DNA of 64,000 nucleotides from Fimbriimonadaceae bacterium (GTDB taxonomy: Bacteria; Armatimonadota; Fimbriimonadia; Fimbriimonadales; Fimbriimonadaceae): positions 2,102,218-2,166,217 of the forward strand of contig CP075365.1 of the NCBI GenBank assembly GCA_019454125.1, given 5' to 3'. Positions 8,480 to 16,014 of this stretch are shown one piece after another. Under the pieces are notes generated by a model. The model was not told the DNA's origin. It worked only from the letters and a program-made list of their open reading frames with translations, and searched no databases. Position 1 is the stretch's first letter, and each line of letters begins with the position of its first letter. The position numbers were made by a program, and so were the translations under genes.

Positions 8480-9555
8480 TGCCCCTCGACCGCTCGCGCT
8501 ACTTCGATAACGCGGCGACGACCCCGCTCGACCCCAGAGTCGTGGCCGAGATGCTTCCCTACCTTGAGGAAGACTTCGGCAATGCCAACTCCATTCATGA
8601 ATGGGGACGGCGGGCCCGCGAGGGGGTGGAACTCGCCCGCGAGCGGGTGGCCAAGCTCTTCGGCGGGAGCCCGGACGAAATCTTCTTCACGAGCGGCGCG
8701 ACGGAGGCCAACAACTGGATCCTGAGCTCGTTTAAATCCGTAGCCGTCAGCCCCTTCGAGCACAGTTCGGTCTGGGAGGCAGGCATCGCCAAGGGCTTCG
8801 ACGTGCTGGACAACGAGGGATACCGGCTGTATGGCCCGCGCCAGAGCACGGACCTTTTGAGCGTGATGGTGGTCTGCAACGAGTCGGGCGCGATCTTGGA
8901 ACTGCCCGAGGTGGGGGAGACGACGCCCAGCCGGGTGCACCGCGATGCCACCCAGGCGCTCGGCAAGGTGCCGCTCAACCTTGCCGACATGGATTACGCC
9001 AGCGCCTCGGCCCACAAGCTTTATGGCCCGAAAGGCATCGGTTGCCTCTACGTCCGCGACGCACGCCCCCTGCCCCCGATGCTCTTCGGCGGCGAGCAGG
9101 AGAGCGGCATGCGGGGCGGGACGCTGAACGTGCCTGCGATCGTCGGATTCGGGGCCGCGTGCGCTATCGCGCTGGACCAGTTCGAGGAAGACCGGGCCCA
9201 CGCCCAGGAGCTTCGCCAGGCCTTCGTCGCCAAGCTCCAGGGGACGAGCGACTGGAAGTCGAACTGCCACGACAACAACTCGCCGTTTATCCTGTGCCTC
9301 TCCTTCCTGGGCGTTCAGGGTGAGACTCTGGTGGTGGAGATGGACGCGGCCGGCTTCGCCATCAGCAGCGGCTCCGCGTGCAGCTCGCATTCCAGCGAGC
9401 CAAGCCACTTCCTGGAGTCTCTGGGATTGCCAAGCCGGTGGTCGCGGGGCACAGTCCGAATCGGTTTTGGCCGGTTCAATACGCTGGACCAGGCCGAAAG
9501 GCTGGCGACTTCCCTGGTTTCGAGCGTAGAGAGCCTCAGGGCTCTAGCCAAGTGA
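8479..9555 (+). CDS. Cysteine desulfurase (IscS/NifS family)
   Basis: PLP enzyme that removes sulfur from cysteine for Fe-S clusters or thio-modification, 358 residues. It opens with YFDNAATTPLDP, has SGATEANNW, the PLP lysine in SAHKLYGPKG (K180), GGEQESGMRGGT, and the persulfide cysteine in SGSACSSH (C301). The family size is about 380-400, so this is a slightly short member of class V aminotransferases. No scaffold gene (iscU/sufU) lies next to it, so its acceptor is unclear; it stands alone between sucD and rpoD. The upstream -10-like box lies at the start codon and no ribosome binding site is seen, which suggests a leaderless mRNA. Confidence 0.92.
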   Translation: MPLDRSRYFDNAATTPLDPRVVAEMLPYLEEDFGNANSIHEWGRRAREGVELARERVAKLFGGSPDEIFFTSGATEANNWILSSFKSVAVSPFEHSSVWEAGIAKGFDVLDNEGYRLYGPRQSTDLLSVMVVCNESGAILELPEVGETTPSRVHRDATQALGKVPLNLADMDYASASAHKLYGPKGIGCLYVRDARPLPPMLFGGEQESGMRGGTLNVPAIVGFGAACAIALDQFEEDRAHAQELRQAFVAKLQGTSDWKSNCHDNNSPFILCLSFLGVQGETLVVEMDAAGFAISSGSACSSHSSEPSHFLESLGLPSRWSRGTVRIGFGRFNTLDQAERLATSLVSSVESLRALAK

Positions 9556-9782
9556 CCCGTGTTGTGCAACAATGATTGGTCACGGCGCGTCCCTAGCTAG
9601 GACAGCCGGATGTCTAATCGACCGGGATTCTCCGATTTTTGCCGCATTTTCCAGACGACGACGTCCAAAGCGGTCAGATTTCCATTATCCTGTCGTTTCG
9701 TTGCCGCCACTGTGAGAGGTTTGGGTTACCCTGGCCCGCTCGGATTGGCGATATCTAGACCCGAGGGTCGCTTGGAACAAGG
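9556..9782. other. 227-base intergenic region upstream of the sigma-factor gene
   Basis: No convincing gene. The stretch is less GC-rich than its flanks and contains the short palindrome CCTAGCTAGG and TATC/TAGA-like hexamers about 30 bases before the sigma gene, so it probably carries the rpoD promoter. A weak ribosome binding site (AAGG) precedes the ATG at 9783. Confidence 0.4.
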
Positions 9783-10916
9783 ATGTCATTGGAAAGCGGT
9801 GTACCGACACAAGTGAGACGCGGAAAAGCCATAACCGTGCGGACGCATAGCCGGCACAGCTATGTCGACGCCAATAAGCATATGCTCCTGGACGACCAGG
9901 AGCCCAACGCCGAAGAACTCTTGGAACTCGAAGAACTCGAGGAAGAAGAGGAAACGGAAGAGAAGCCGCCGGACGATTCCGAAGAGCTCGAGATGTGGAT
10001 GCGGCAAACCCGCCGCGCCCACCTGCTCACGCCCGCCCAGGAAGAGCACCTCGCCAAGCGCGTCCAAGCCAAGGACCTCGCCGAAAGTGGCAAGTGGTCC
10101 AAGGTCGCCGAGCTCATGAACCTGGAGCGCGACCACGAATGGGACGACTGGGAGCGCAAGGAGGTCATGAAGCTTGGCACCCAGGCGAAGCAACAGCTCA
10201 TCGAGAGCAACCTTCGCTTGGTCGTCTCGATCGCGAAGAAGTACAACGCCCGCGGCATCCCGCTCGCCGACCTCATCCAGGAGGGCAACCTCGGGCTCAT
10301 CCGCGCCGTCGAGAAATTCGACTGGCGCAAGGGCTTCCGCTTCTCGACCTACGCCACCTGGTGGATCCGCCGGGCCATCGCCCGAGCGATCATCAACCAG
10401 GGCCGCACGATCCGCATCCCGGTCTATGTCGCCGAGCTGATCAACAAGGTGATGAAGACCGCGAACTCGCTGCAGCAGGAGCTGCACCGCGAGCCCTCGC
10501 CGGACGAAGTGGCCGAAAAGGTGGGCATGAGCCCGGACAGGGTGCAAGAGATGTTGCGCGTGGCCATCGAGCCACTGTCGCTCGAGACACCCGTGGGCGA
10601 GAAGGACAACTCCTCGATCGGCGACTTCGTCCCCTCGCAGAACATGCCGACCCCGTCCGACGTGACGTGGTCGCTGATTCGCCGCGAAGAGATCGACGGC
10701 ATCCTCGGCCGCCTCACCTCGCGCGAACGCGACGTGGTCCGGTTGCGCTTCGGCCTCGACGACGGACGTGCGCGCACGCTCGAAGAAGTCGGCACCGCGC
10801 TCAACGTCACTCGCGAACGAGTTCGGCAGATCGAGTTGCGCGCCATGAAGAAGCTCCGCCACATCGGCCAAGAGCTGGCCGCGCAAGGCTTCACCATCAC
10901 CCCGAGCCCCAACTAA
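9783..10916 (+). CDS. rpoD: Primary RNA polymerase sigma factor (RpoD/SigA family)
   Basis: Housekeeping-type sigma-70 factor, 377 residues. An acidic stretch at about residues 40-70 replaces a long region 1.1; region 1.2 follows ([15 protein letters not shown]). Region 2 contains [30 protein letters not shown] and the -10-binding [15 protein letters not shown]; region 4 has LRFGLDDG and the helix-turn-helix [15 protein letters not shown]. The core motifs are intact, so it should read TATAAT-like -10 boxes, in agreement with the TANNNT boxes found before many genes here. Which of possibly several SigA-like paralogues is the essential one cannot be told from this window. Confidence 0.93.
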   Translation: MSLESGVPTQVRRGKAITVRTHSRHSYVDANKHMLLDDQEPNAEELLELEELEEEEETEEKPPDDSEELEMWMRQTRRAHLLTPAQEEHLAKRVQAKDLAESGKWSKVAELMNLERDHEWDDWERKEVMKLGTQAKQQLIESNLRLVVSIAKKYNARGIPLADLIQEGNLGLIRAVEKFDWRKGFRFSTYATWWIRRAIARAIINQGRTIRIPVYVAELINKVMKTANSLQQELHREPSPDEVAEKVGMSPDRVQEMLRVAIEPLSLETPVGEKDNSSIGDFVPSQNMPTPSDVTWSLIRREEIDGILGRLTSRERDVVRLRFGLDDGRARTLEEVGTALNVTRERVRQIELRAMKKLRHIGQELAAQGFTITPSPN

Positions 10917-10928
10917 GCTCAGAGCCCT

Positions 10929-10947
10929 CTCCCCCGCAACGGGGGAG
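10929..10947. terminator. Hairpin between convergent rpoD and permease genes
   Basis: Stem CTCCCCC/GGGGGAG with a five-base loop lies in the 36 bases between two convergent stop codons and could end transcripts from both sides. No T tract on either strand. Confidence 0.45.
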
Positions 10948-10952
10948 GCGGC

Positions 10953-12182
10953 TTATTCTGTGCGGAGGGCTTCGATGGGGCTCAGGCCAGCGGCCCGGGC
11001 CGCCGGGTAGATCCCGAAGACCACGCCGATCAGTGCAGAGAAGCCCGCCGCGATGAGCGCGACCGTGATCGGGAAGGGCATGAGAAGGCCGCCGGCGGCG
11101 GGCCACTTTGCTTGCGCAGTGCCGAAGGTGATCAGCTGTCCCACGAGAAAGGCCAGGCCCATGCCGATCAACCCGCCGACCAGCGACAGGATGGCGCTCT
11201 CGACCAGGAACTGGGTCAGCACGGCCATTCTCGGCGCGCCCACCGCCTTGCGCAGGCCGATCTCCCGCGTCCGTTCCGTCACCGAGACCAGCATGATGTT
11301 CATGATGCCGATCCCGCCGACGAGCAGGGAAAGCGCCGCGACTCCGGAGAGCAGGACGCCCGCGGCCACCACGATGCCGCCGAGCACGGCGATGATCGAT
11401 TCCCGCGAGTCGACGCGATAAATCTCCTTGTTCCCCGACTTACGCATGAGGTAGCGCCACACGTCGTCCATCGCTTGCTGGACGGTGAAACCCTCCTTGG
11501 GGCGCGCCGTGATATAGCTGAGGTACTTTCCCCCCATCCACTTTTGCTGCGTCGTGGTGACGGGGACCCAAACGTCGCGGCCGTTTGTCTGGCCCATGAT
11601 GTCCACCCGCGCCATCACGCCGACGACCTCCAGGGTGATCCCCTGAAACGTCACGAGCTTGCCGAGCGGGTCCTCTTTTTGAAAGAGCCGCGAGACGACC
11701 TCGTCGCCCACGACACAAACGTTCGCGCTGGTTTCGATATCGCGCTTGGTCATGTGACGGCCCTTCTCGATCGCGACGCGGCTCAATTCCGCTTGCTTTT
11801 CGTCCGTCGCCATGATACGGGCGTTCTTCAGCGTGCGGTCCCCGTTCTTGACTGTGTTCAGCGGCACCTGGTAGATCGGCGACGCGATCTCTATCGAGCT
11901 CACTTGGCTCTCGATCTCATGGACGTCGTCCATCGTCAAGCCCTCGATGCCACCCACCGCTTCCCCTTTCTTCATGCGCGAGGGGTCGAAGAAAACGATG
12001 ATGGTGTCGCTACCCAGTTTCTTGATCTCGTAGGTGAGGAAGTGCTGGAAACCGCCCGAGACCATGACGATGAGCGTGACGCTCATGACGCCGATGATCA
12101 CGCCGAGCATGGTCAGGAACGCCCGTAACTTGTGCAGGCGCAGCATGTCGAACGCGACGCGGACAGATTCCCAAACTCCCAT
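10953..12182 (-). CDS. MacB-like/FtsX-family ABC transporter permease
   Basis: 409-residue inner-membrane permease without an ATPase domain. An N-terminal membrane segment (LRAFLTMLGVIIGVMSVT) precedes a large periplasmic domain of the MacB_PCD type (about residues 45-240), and three C-terminal helices include GGIGIMNIMLVSVTERTREIGLRKAVGA, the FtsX/MacB signature, quoted here only in part by its key residues EIGLRKA. It lies two bases downstream of the adaptor gene, and together they resemble MacAB-type efflux or lipoprotein export. The cognate ATP-binding protein is not adjacent and must be encoded elsewhere. Confidence 0.88.
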   Translation of the reverse strand: MGVWESVRVAFDMLRLHKLRAFLTMLGVIIGVMSVTLIVMVSGGFQHFLTYEIKKLGSDTIIVFFDPSRMKKGEAVGGIEGLTMDDVHEIESQVSSIEIASPIYQVPLNTVKNGDRTLKNARIMATDEKQAELSRVAIEKGRHMTKRDIETSANVCVVGDEVVSRLFQKEDPLGKLVTFQGITLEVVGVMARVDIMGQTNGRDVWVPVTTTQQKWMGGKYLSYITARPKEGFTVQQAMDDVWRYLMRKSGNKEIYRVDSRESIIAVLGGIVVAAGVLLSGVAALSLLVGGIGIMNIMLVSVTERTREIGLRKAVGAPRMAVLTQFLVESAILSLVGGLIGMGLAFLVGQLITFGTAQAKWPAAGGLLMPFPITVALIAAGFSALIGVVFGIYPAARAAGLSPIEALRTE

Positions 12183-12184
12183 GG

Positions 12185-13822
12185 TTACTCTTCGTCCGGG
12201 CCGAAGGACATCATTCCCTTACGCTCGGGCCCGCCAAAGGGCGGCCGTTCAAGCTTTTGCCCCTCTGTCACGCCGCTCACGATCTCGTAGAAGGTGTCCG
12301 ACTTGGCCCCGACTTTGACATCGATCCGCTTGTTCTCGGCCTTCGGTCCAGGTTTGTCCGGAGGAACCATGACAAAGTACCCCTTCTCATCCTTCCCTAC
12401 CCGGTCGATGGGCGCGCGCAGCACGTTCTTGCGGTCGATGACGCGCATGCTGCACTTCGCCGACATGCCGCTCTTTAGAAGCGATAGCGGGTCGTCGAGC
12501 AGGACCTTGACCTCGTATTTGACGACCGCGTCCGGGTTGTTCGTCGTCGCCCCCGCGCTCGTGTTCGTGGGGGCTATGGTGGCCACGCGGCCTGTAAACT
12601 TCTTCTCCGGGAAGGCGTCCACCAAGACCTCGGCCTTCATCCCTTCGCTCAGTCGGGCGACGTCGATCTCGTTGATCTCCAGGCGGACCTGCATATGGTC
12701 GCGATCCTCGATGCGCACGATGGTCGTGCCGGCGCTGAAGCTGTTCAAGCTGGCGACGAGCTCACCGACCTGCACGTCGCGCCGCGTGACGATCCCAGTG
12801 ATCGGGGAGAGGATGCGGGTCTCGCCAAGCTGACGCTGGCCGTCGCGAAGCACGCTCCGAAGTTGGTCGATCTGGGCCGCCTGTTGCTGGCGTCCTGCGA
12901 TCAGGGCCTCAATGTCTCGCAGTTGCGTCTCCGCGTCGCGCACGTCCTGTCGCGCCTGCAAGTACTGCTCCCGCTTCACAGAATCTTGGACTCGGTTGAT
13001 CTGGCTGGATTGGAGGCTGGCCTCGGCCTGTCGCACGCGCTCTTCGGCTTGCTGCCGCGCCAGGCGCTGCCCCTCGGCCAAGCGAGAGAGGTTCTCCTGG
13101 GCGTCGCGAAGAGCGGTCGTGGCGAGCGAGACTTGGAGCTCGGCGTTCTCCAGTTCCCGACGGGCGACGAAGCCGCGGTCCATCAGGTTCTTCTGCCGCG
13201 TCGCCTCGCTCTTTGCGTTCTCGAGGCGCGACTCTGCGTTGCGGACCGCGACCTCCGCGGCCGTCCGTTCGTTCGGCTGGGTGACGGTGGTCAATTGCTG
13301 CAGCGCTTCCCGGGCCGAACGCAGGTTCGACTCGGCCGTCGTGATCGAAGCCGCGGTCAAGGCGGGCTGGGCGCCCATTTCCATCTCAAGCTGCTTCAGT
13401 CGGGACTGGGCTTTTGCCAAGGCGGTCCTGGCCGTGACTCGCCGCTGCGCGATCTCGACCTCGGTGCGCCTTGCCCCGGCCTCGGCCCCACGCACCTGGG
13501 CGGCGTTCTGATCCACCTGCAGCTGGGTCTCTTGGGGGTCGATCTCGGCGATGAGGTCGCCTTTGGCGACCATTTGGCCCTCCTGGACGAGAAGCCGCGC
13601 GATGCGCCCGCTCACCCGGCTCTTCACCTCGACGTTGGTCACGGCTTCGAGGGTGCCTGTGTCGACGACCTGGACGAGCACGTCGCCCTTATCGACCTTG
13701 ATCTCGTGCTTCTTCGCCTCGAGCGCCGCCTGGGCCGACTTCTGGAACTGCTGGAAGGCAAAGCTTCCGACGACGACGAGGATGCCCAAAAGGACAAGAA
13801 TCACAATGGCGGCGCGTTTCAA
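12185..13822 (-). CDS. MacA/HlyD-type periplasmic adaptor subunit
   Basis: 545-residue membrane-fusion protein with an N-terminal membrane anchor (AIVILVLLGILVVVGSFAF), a split biotinyl-lipoyl-like domain (VKSRVSGRIARLLVQEGQMV and, after the hairpin, LSPITGIVTRRDVQVGE), and between them an unusually long helical hairpin of about 220 residues (roughly 100-320) rich in Ala, Gln, Arg and Glu. A beta-barrel domain follows. The start is a TTG at 13822 preceded by AGGGAAG. It pairs with the downstream permease to form a tripartite exporter core; a TolC-like channel and the ATPase are not seen here. The substrate is unknown. Confidence 0.88.
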   Translation of the reverse strand: MKRAAIVILVLLGILVVVGSFAFQQFQKSAQAALEAKKHEIKVDKGDVLVQVVDTGTLEAVTNVEVKSRVSGRIARLLVQEGQMVAKGDLIAEIDPQETQLQVDQNAAQVRGAEAGARRTEVEIAQRRVTARTALAKAQSRLKQLEMEMGAQPALTAASITTAESNLRSAREALQQLTTVTQPNERTAAEVAVRNAESRLENAKSEATRQKNLMDRGFVARRELENAELQVSLATTALRDAQENLSRLAEGQRLARQQAEERVRQAEASLQSSQINRVQDSVKREQYLQARQDVRDAETQLRDIEALIAGRQQQAAQIDQLRSVLRDGQRQLGETRILSPITGIVTRRDVQVGELVASLNSFSAGTTIVRIEDRDHMQVRLEINEIDVARLSEGMKAEVLVDAFPEKKFTGRVATIAPTNTSAGATTNNPDAVVKYEVKVLLDDPLSLLKSGMSAKCSMRVIDRKNVLRAPIDRVGKDEKGYFVMVPPDKPGPKAENKRIDVKVGAKSDTFYEIVSGVTEGQKLERPPFGGPERKGMMSFGPDEE

Positions 13823-13933
13823 ACTTCCCTTGCCTTAAGGCAGGCCATCGCGGCCCGCACTACGGTAATTTACCGACGTAGCGCCCCCCTGGTTGCGATT
13901 CAGCCGGGACGGTGCAACGTTGCTTTGACCAGA

Positions 13934-13939
13934 TAGACT
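13934..13939 (+). promoter_or_regulatory. Putative -10 box of the ROK kinase gene
   Basis: TAGACT, six bases before the TTG start at 13946; no ribosome binding site is visible. Part of the leaderless pattern described in the findings. Confidence 0.45.
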
Positions 13940-13945
13940 TAGGAC

Positions 13946-14962
13946 TTGTCGAGCAGATGCGTCGTAGGAGTCGACCTCGGCGGCACCAACGTGCGCGCCC
14001 AAGCGATTGACCAGGCTGGCCGGGCCATGGGCGAGCGGGTCGAGATCCCCTCCCGAGCGCAAGCCGGGGTCGAAGAAACGGTCGCGGCCACCGCGGAAGC
14101 GATCCGTGCCGCCGTCGGCAACGCGGCCGGGCCGGTCGAAGCAGTCGGCGTCGCGGTTCCCGGCTTCATTGACGCGGGCGAGGGGGTCGTGCGCTGGGCC
14201 CCGAACTTCGGCAAGGCCCACGAGGGCGTGTTCCACTATTGGACGGACGTGCCCTTCGGCCGCCTCCTCCATGAGATCCTCGGCCTCCCCGTGACGCTGG
14301 GCAACGACGCGAACTGCGCGGCGCTCGGAGAATATTCCTATGGCTCGGGCAAGGGCGAGGCCAATTGCCTCGTCCTTGTGACTGTGGGCACAGGCATTGG
14401 CGGCGGCGTCGTCCTGGGGAGGCGCGCGACCCAAGGCGGCGTGGGCCCCGCGCTGCTCTTGGGCGGGAACCAGGGGGGCGCCGAACTCGGCCACATCGTC
14501 ATCCGCCAGAACGGGCTGGACTGCAATTCGGGCGCTTATGGGTCGCTGGAGGCCTACTGCCAGCGAGACGCCATCGTCCGCCGGGCCCAGCACCGCTTGC
14601 GGCGGGGTCGCACTTCGCTGGTCCGCGAGATGGTCGCGGACATCGCCGACGTGACGCCGAGACACCTGGCCGAAGCCGCCCACAAGGGCGACGAAATGGC
14701 GCTCGAGGTGTGGTCCGAGGTGGGCGCCGCCCTGGGGGCCGGGCTCGGATCCTTGATCAACATCTTCGCGCCGGACGTGCTGGCGGTCGGCGGCCAGATC
14801 GGCAAGGTCGGCGCCCCGCTTCTCTTACCCGCGATCGCGGAGGCCCGTAACACCGCGATCCCGGCGCTCTTCGCCGATTGCCGCATTCTCACCGCCGAGC
14901 AGATCGACGACGCCGGGCTGCTCGGCGCGGCCGCCCTGGCCTTGGCGGCCTTGCCGCAGTGA
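13946..14962 (+). CDS. ROK-family sugar kinase (glucokinase-like) with altered zinc motif
   Basis: 338-residue ASKHA-fold kinase expected to phosphorylate a hexose or N-acetylhexosamine in the cytoplasm. Phosphate-1 motif GVDLGGTN is at residues 8-15, the catalytic aspartate in GNDANCAALGE at 121, and the adenosine-side motif GTGIGGGVVLG at 148-158. ExGH is present (E180-H183), but the following zinc site CxCGxxGCxE reads C193-x-S195-G-x-x-G-S200-x-E202: two of three cysteines are serine. The start TTG at 13946 gives the family N-terminus. The stop overlaps the next start (GTGA, 14959-14962). Substrate not predictable; glucokinase is only one possibility. Confidence 0.88.
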   Translation: MSSRCVVGVDLGGTNVRAQAIDQAGRAMGERVEIPSRAQAGVEETVAATAEAIRAAVGNAAGPVEAVGVAVPGFIDAGEGVVRWAPNFGKAHEGVFHYWTDVPFGRLLHEILGLPVTLGNDANCAALGEYSYGSGKGEANCLVLVTVGTGIGGGVVLGRRATQGGVGPALLLGGNQGGAELGHIVIRQNGLDCNSGAYGSLEAYCQRDAIVRRAQHRLRRGRTSLVREMVADIADVTPRHLAEAAHKGDEMALEVWSEVGAALGAGLGSLINIFAPDVLAVGGQIGKVGAPLLLPAIAEARNTAIPALFADCRILTAEQIDDAGLLGAAALALAALPQ

Positions 14963-16014
14963 TCCAGCCCCCCGCTTCGTCTGAAGCTGCAGTGGCGGAC
15001 ATTCGTGACGAGATAGAAGCGAAGGAGGCTGAGTTCCTTGGCCCCTTCGGCCAACAGGCCGCGGCTTCGCAGGGGCGAGAGCGGCCCGAACCGCCCGACC
15101 CTGTCCGAACTGCCTTCATGGTGGACCGGGACAGGGTCCTCCACTCCAAACCGTTCCGCCGGCTGAAGCACAAGACCCAGGTGTTCGTCGCCCCAGCCGG
15201 CGACCACTTCCGGACCCGGCTGACCCACACCCTGGAAGTCGCCCAGATCGCGCGCACCGTCAGTCGTGCGCTCCGCCTGAACGAGGACCTGACCGAAGCG
15301 ATCGCGCTTGCCCACGACCTGGGGCACACCCCCTTCGGCCACGCCGGTGAAGAGGCCTTGCACACCGCGCTGCTCCAAGCGGGGCATACAGAGGGGTTCC
15401 GCCACAGCGCCCAGAGCCTGCGCGTCGTGGAAGTTCTCACGCCCCTGAACCTCACCTGGGAGACGCGCCAAGGGATCGCCGGGCACAGCAAGGGCGCGGC
15501 CGACCTCACGGACCTTGACGGCGAACCGACCAGCACGTTAGAAGCCGCGGTCGTCAGGGTCAGCGACCGCATCGCCTACCTCGCCCACGACCTGGACGAC
15601 GCCGTTCGGTCTGGCATCGTCCAGACCGTTCCGAAGTCCCTCGCCGCACTCGGCGAGACGCATGGGGAAAGGGTCGGCAGGCTGGTCGGAGACGTCATCG
15701 AGCATAGCCGCGAGAGTCCTGCCGTCCGGTTCTCCCCGCCCGTGCTGACCCTCGCGAACGAGCTCAAGACTTGGCTCTTCGAGAACGTCTACCTTCGCTA
15801 TACCGACCTAGACCCTGACATCGTCAAAGCGCAAAACGTCGTGCGGGCGCTCTTCGACCACTATCAAAAGCCCGACACCTTGCCGCCTGGGTTCGACGGC
15901 GTGCAAGGCGCGGTCGACTACGTGAGCGGCATGACGGACCGGTTCGCCATCGCCGACTTCCAGCGGCTCTTCGTGCCGACCGGGCTGAGCCAGAGGCTCG
16001 ACCGGCTCGCCTAG
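14959..16014 (+). CDS. dGTPase-like HD-domain deoxynucleoside triphosphohydrolase
   Basis: 351 residues from the GTG overlapping the ROK stop; an upstream in-frame ATG at 14878 would overlap the kinase by 85 bases and encodes an arginine-rich shadow. The sequence has the Dgt-family order: DRDRVLHSKPFRRLKHKTQVF, TRLTHTLEVAQIAR (first His), LAHDLGHTPFGHAGE (HD pair) and a later D in RVSDRIAYLAHDLDDA. The family hydrolyses dNTPs to deoxynucleosides and triphosphate; the length fits the shorter bacterial group with broader specificity. Convergent with the beta-helix gene, whose stop codon overlaps this one by four bases. Confidence 0.92.
   Translation: MIQPPASSEAAVADIRDEIEAKEAEFLGPFGQQAAASQGRERPEPPDPVRTAFMVDRDRVLHSKPFRRLKHKTQVFVAPAGDHFRTRLTHTLEVAQIARTVSRALRLNEDLTEAIALAHDLGHTPFGHAGEEALHTALLQAGHTEGFRHSAQSLRVVEVLTPLNLTWETRQGIAGHSKGAADLTDLDGEPTSTLEAAVVRVSDRIAYLAHDLDDAVRSGIVQTVPKSLAALGETHGERVGRLVGDVIEHSRESPAVRFSPPVLTLANELKTWLFENVYLRYTDLDPDIVKAQNVVRALFDHYQKPDTLPPGFDGVQGAVDYVSGMTDRFAIADFQRLFVPTGLSQRLDRLA

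Noticed and set aside
9610-9816. 68-residue frame upstream of the sigma-factor gene
   Set aside because: It overlaps the promoter region and the start of rpoD and has no ribosome binding site or motif.
12695-13936. 413-residue plus-strand frame across the MacA-like gene
   Set aside because: Antisense to the long coiled hairpin; Leu/Arg/Gly-rich and without a start context.
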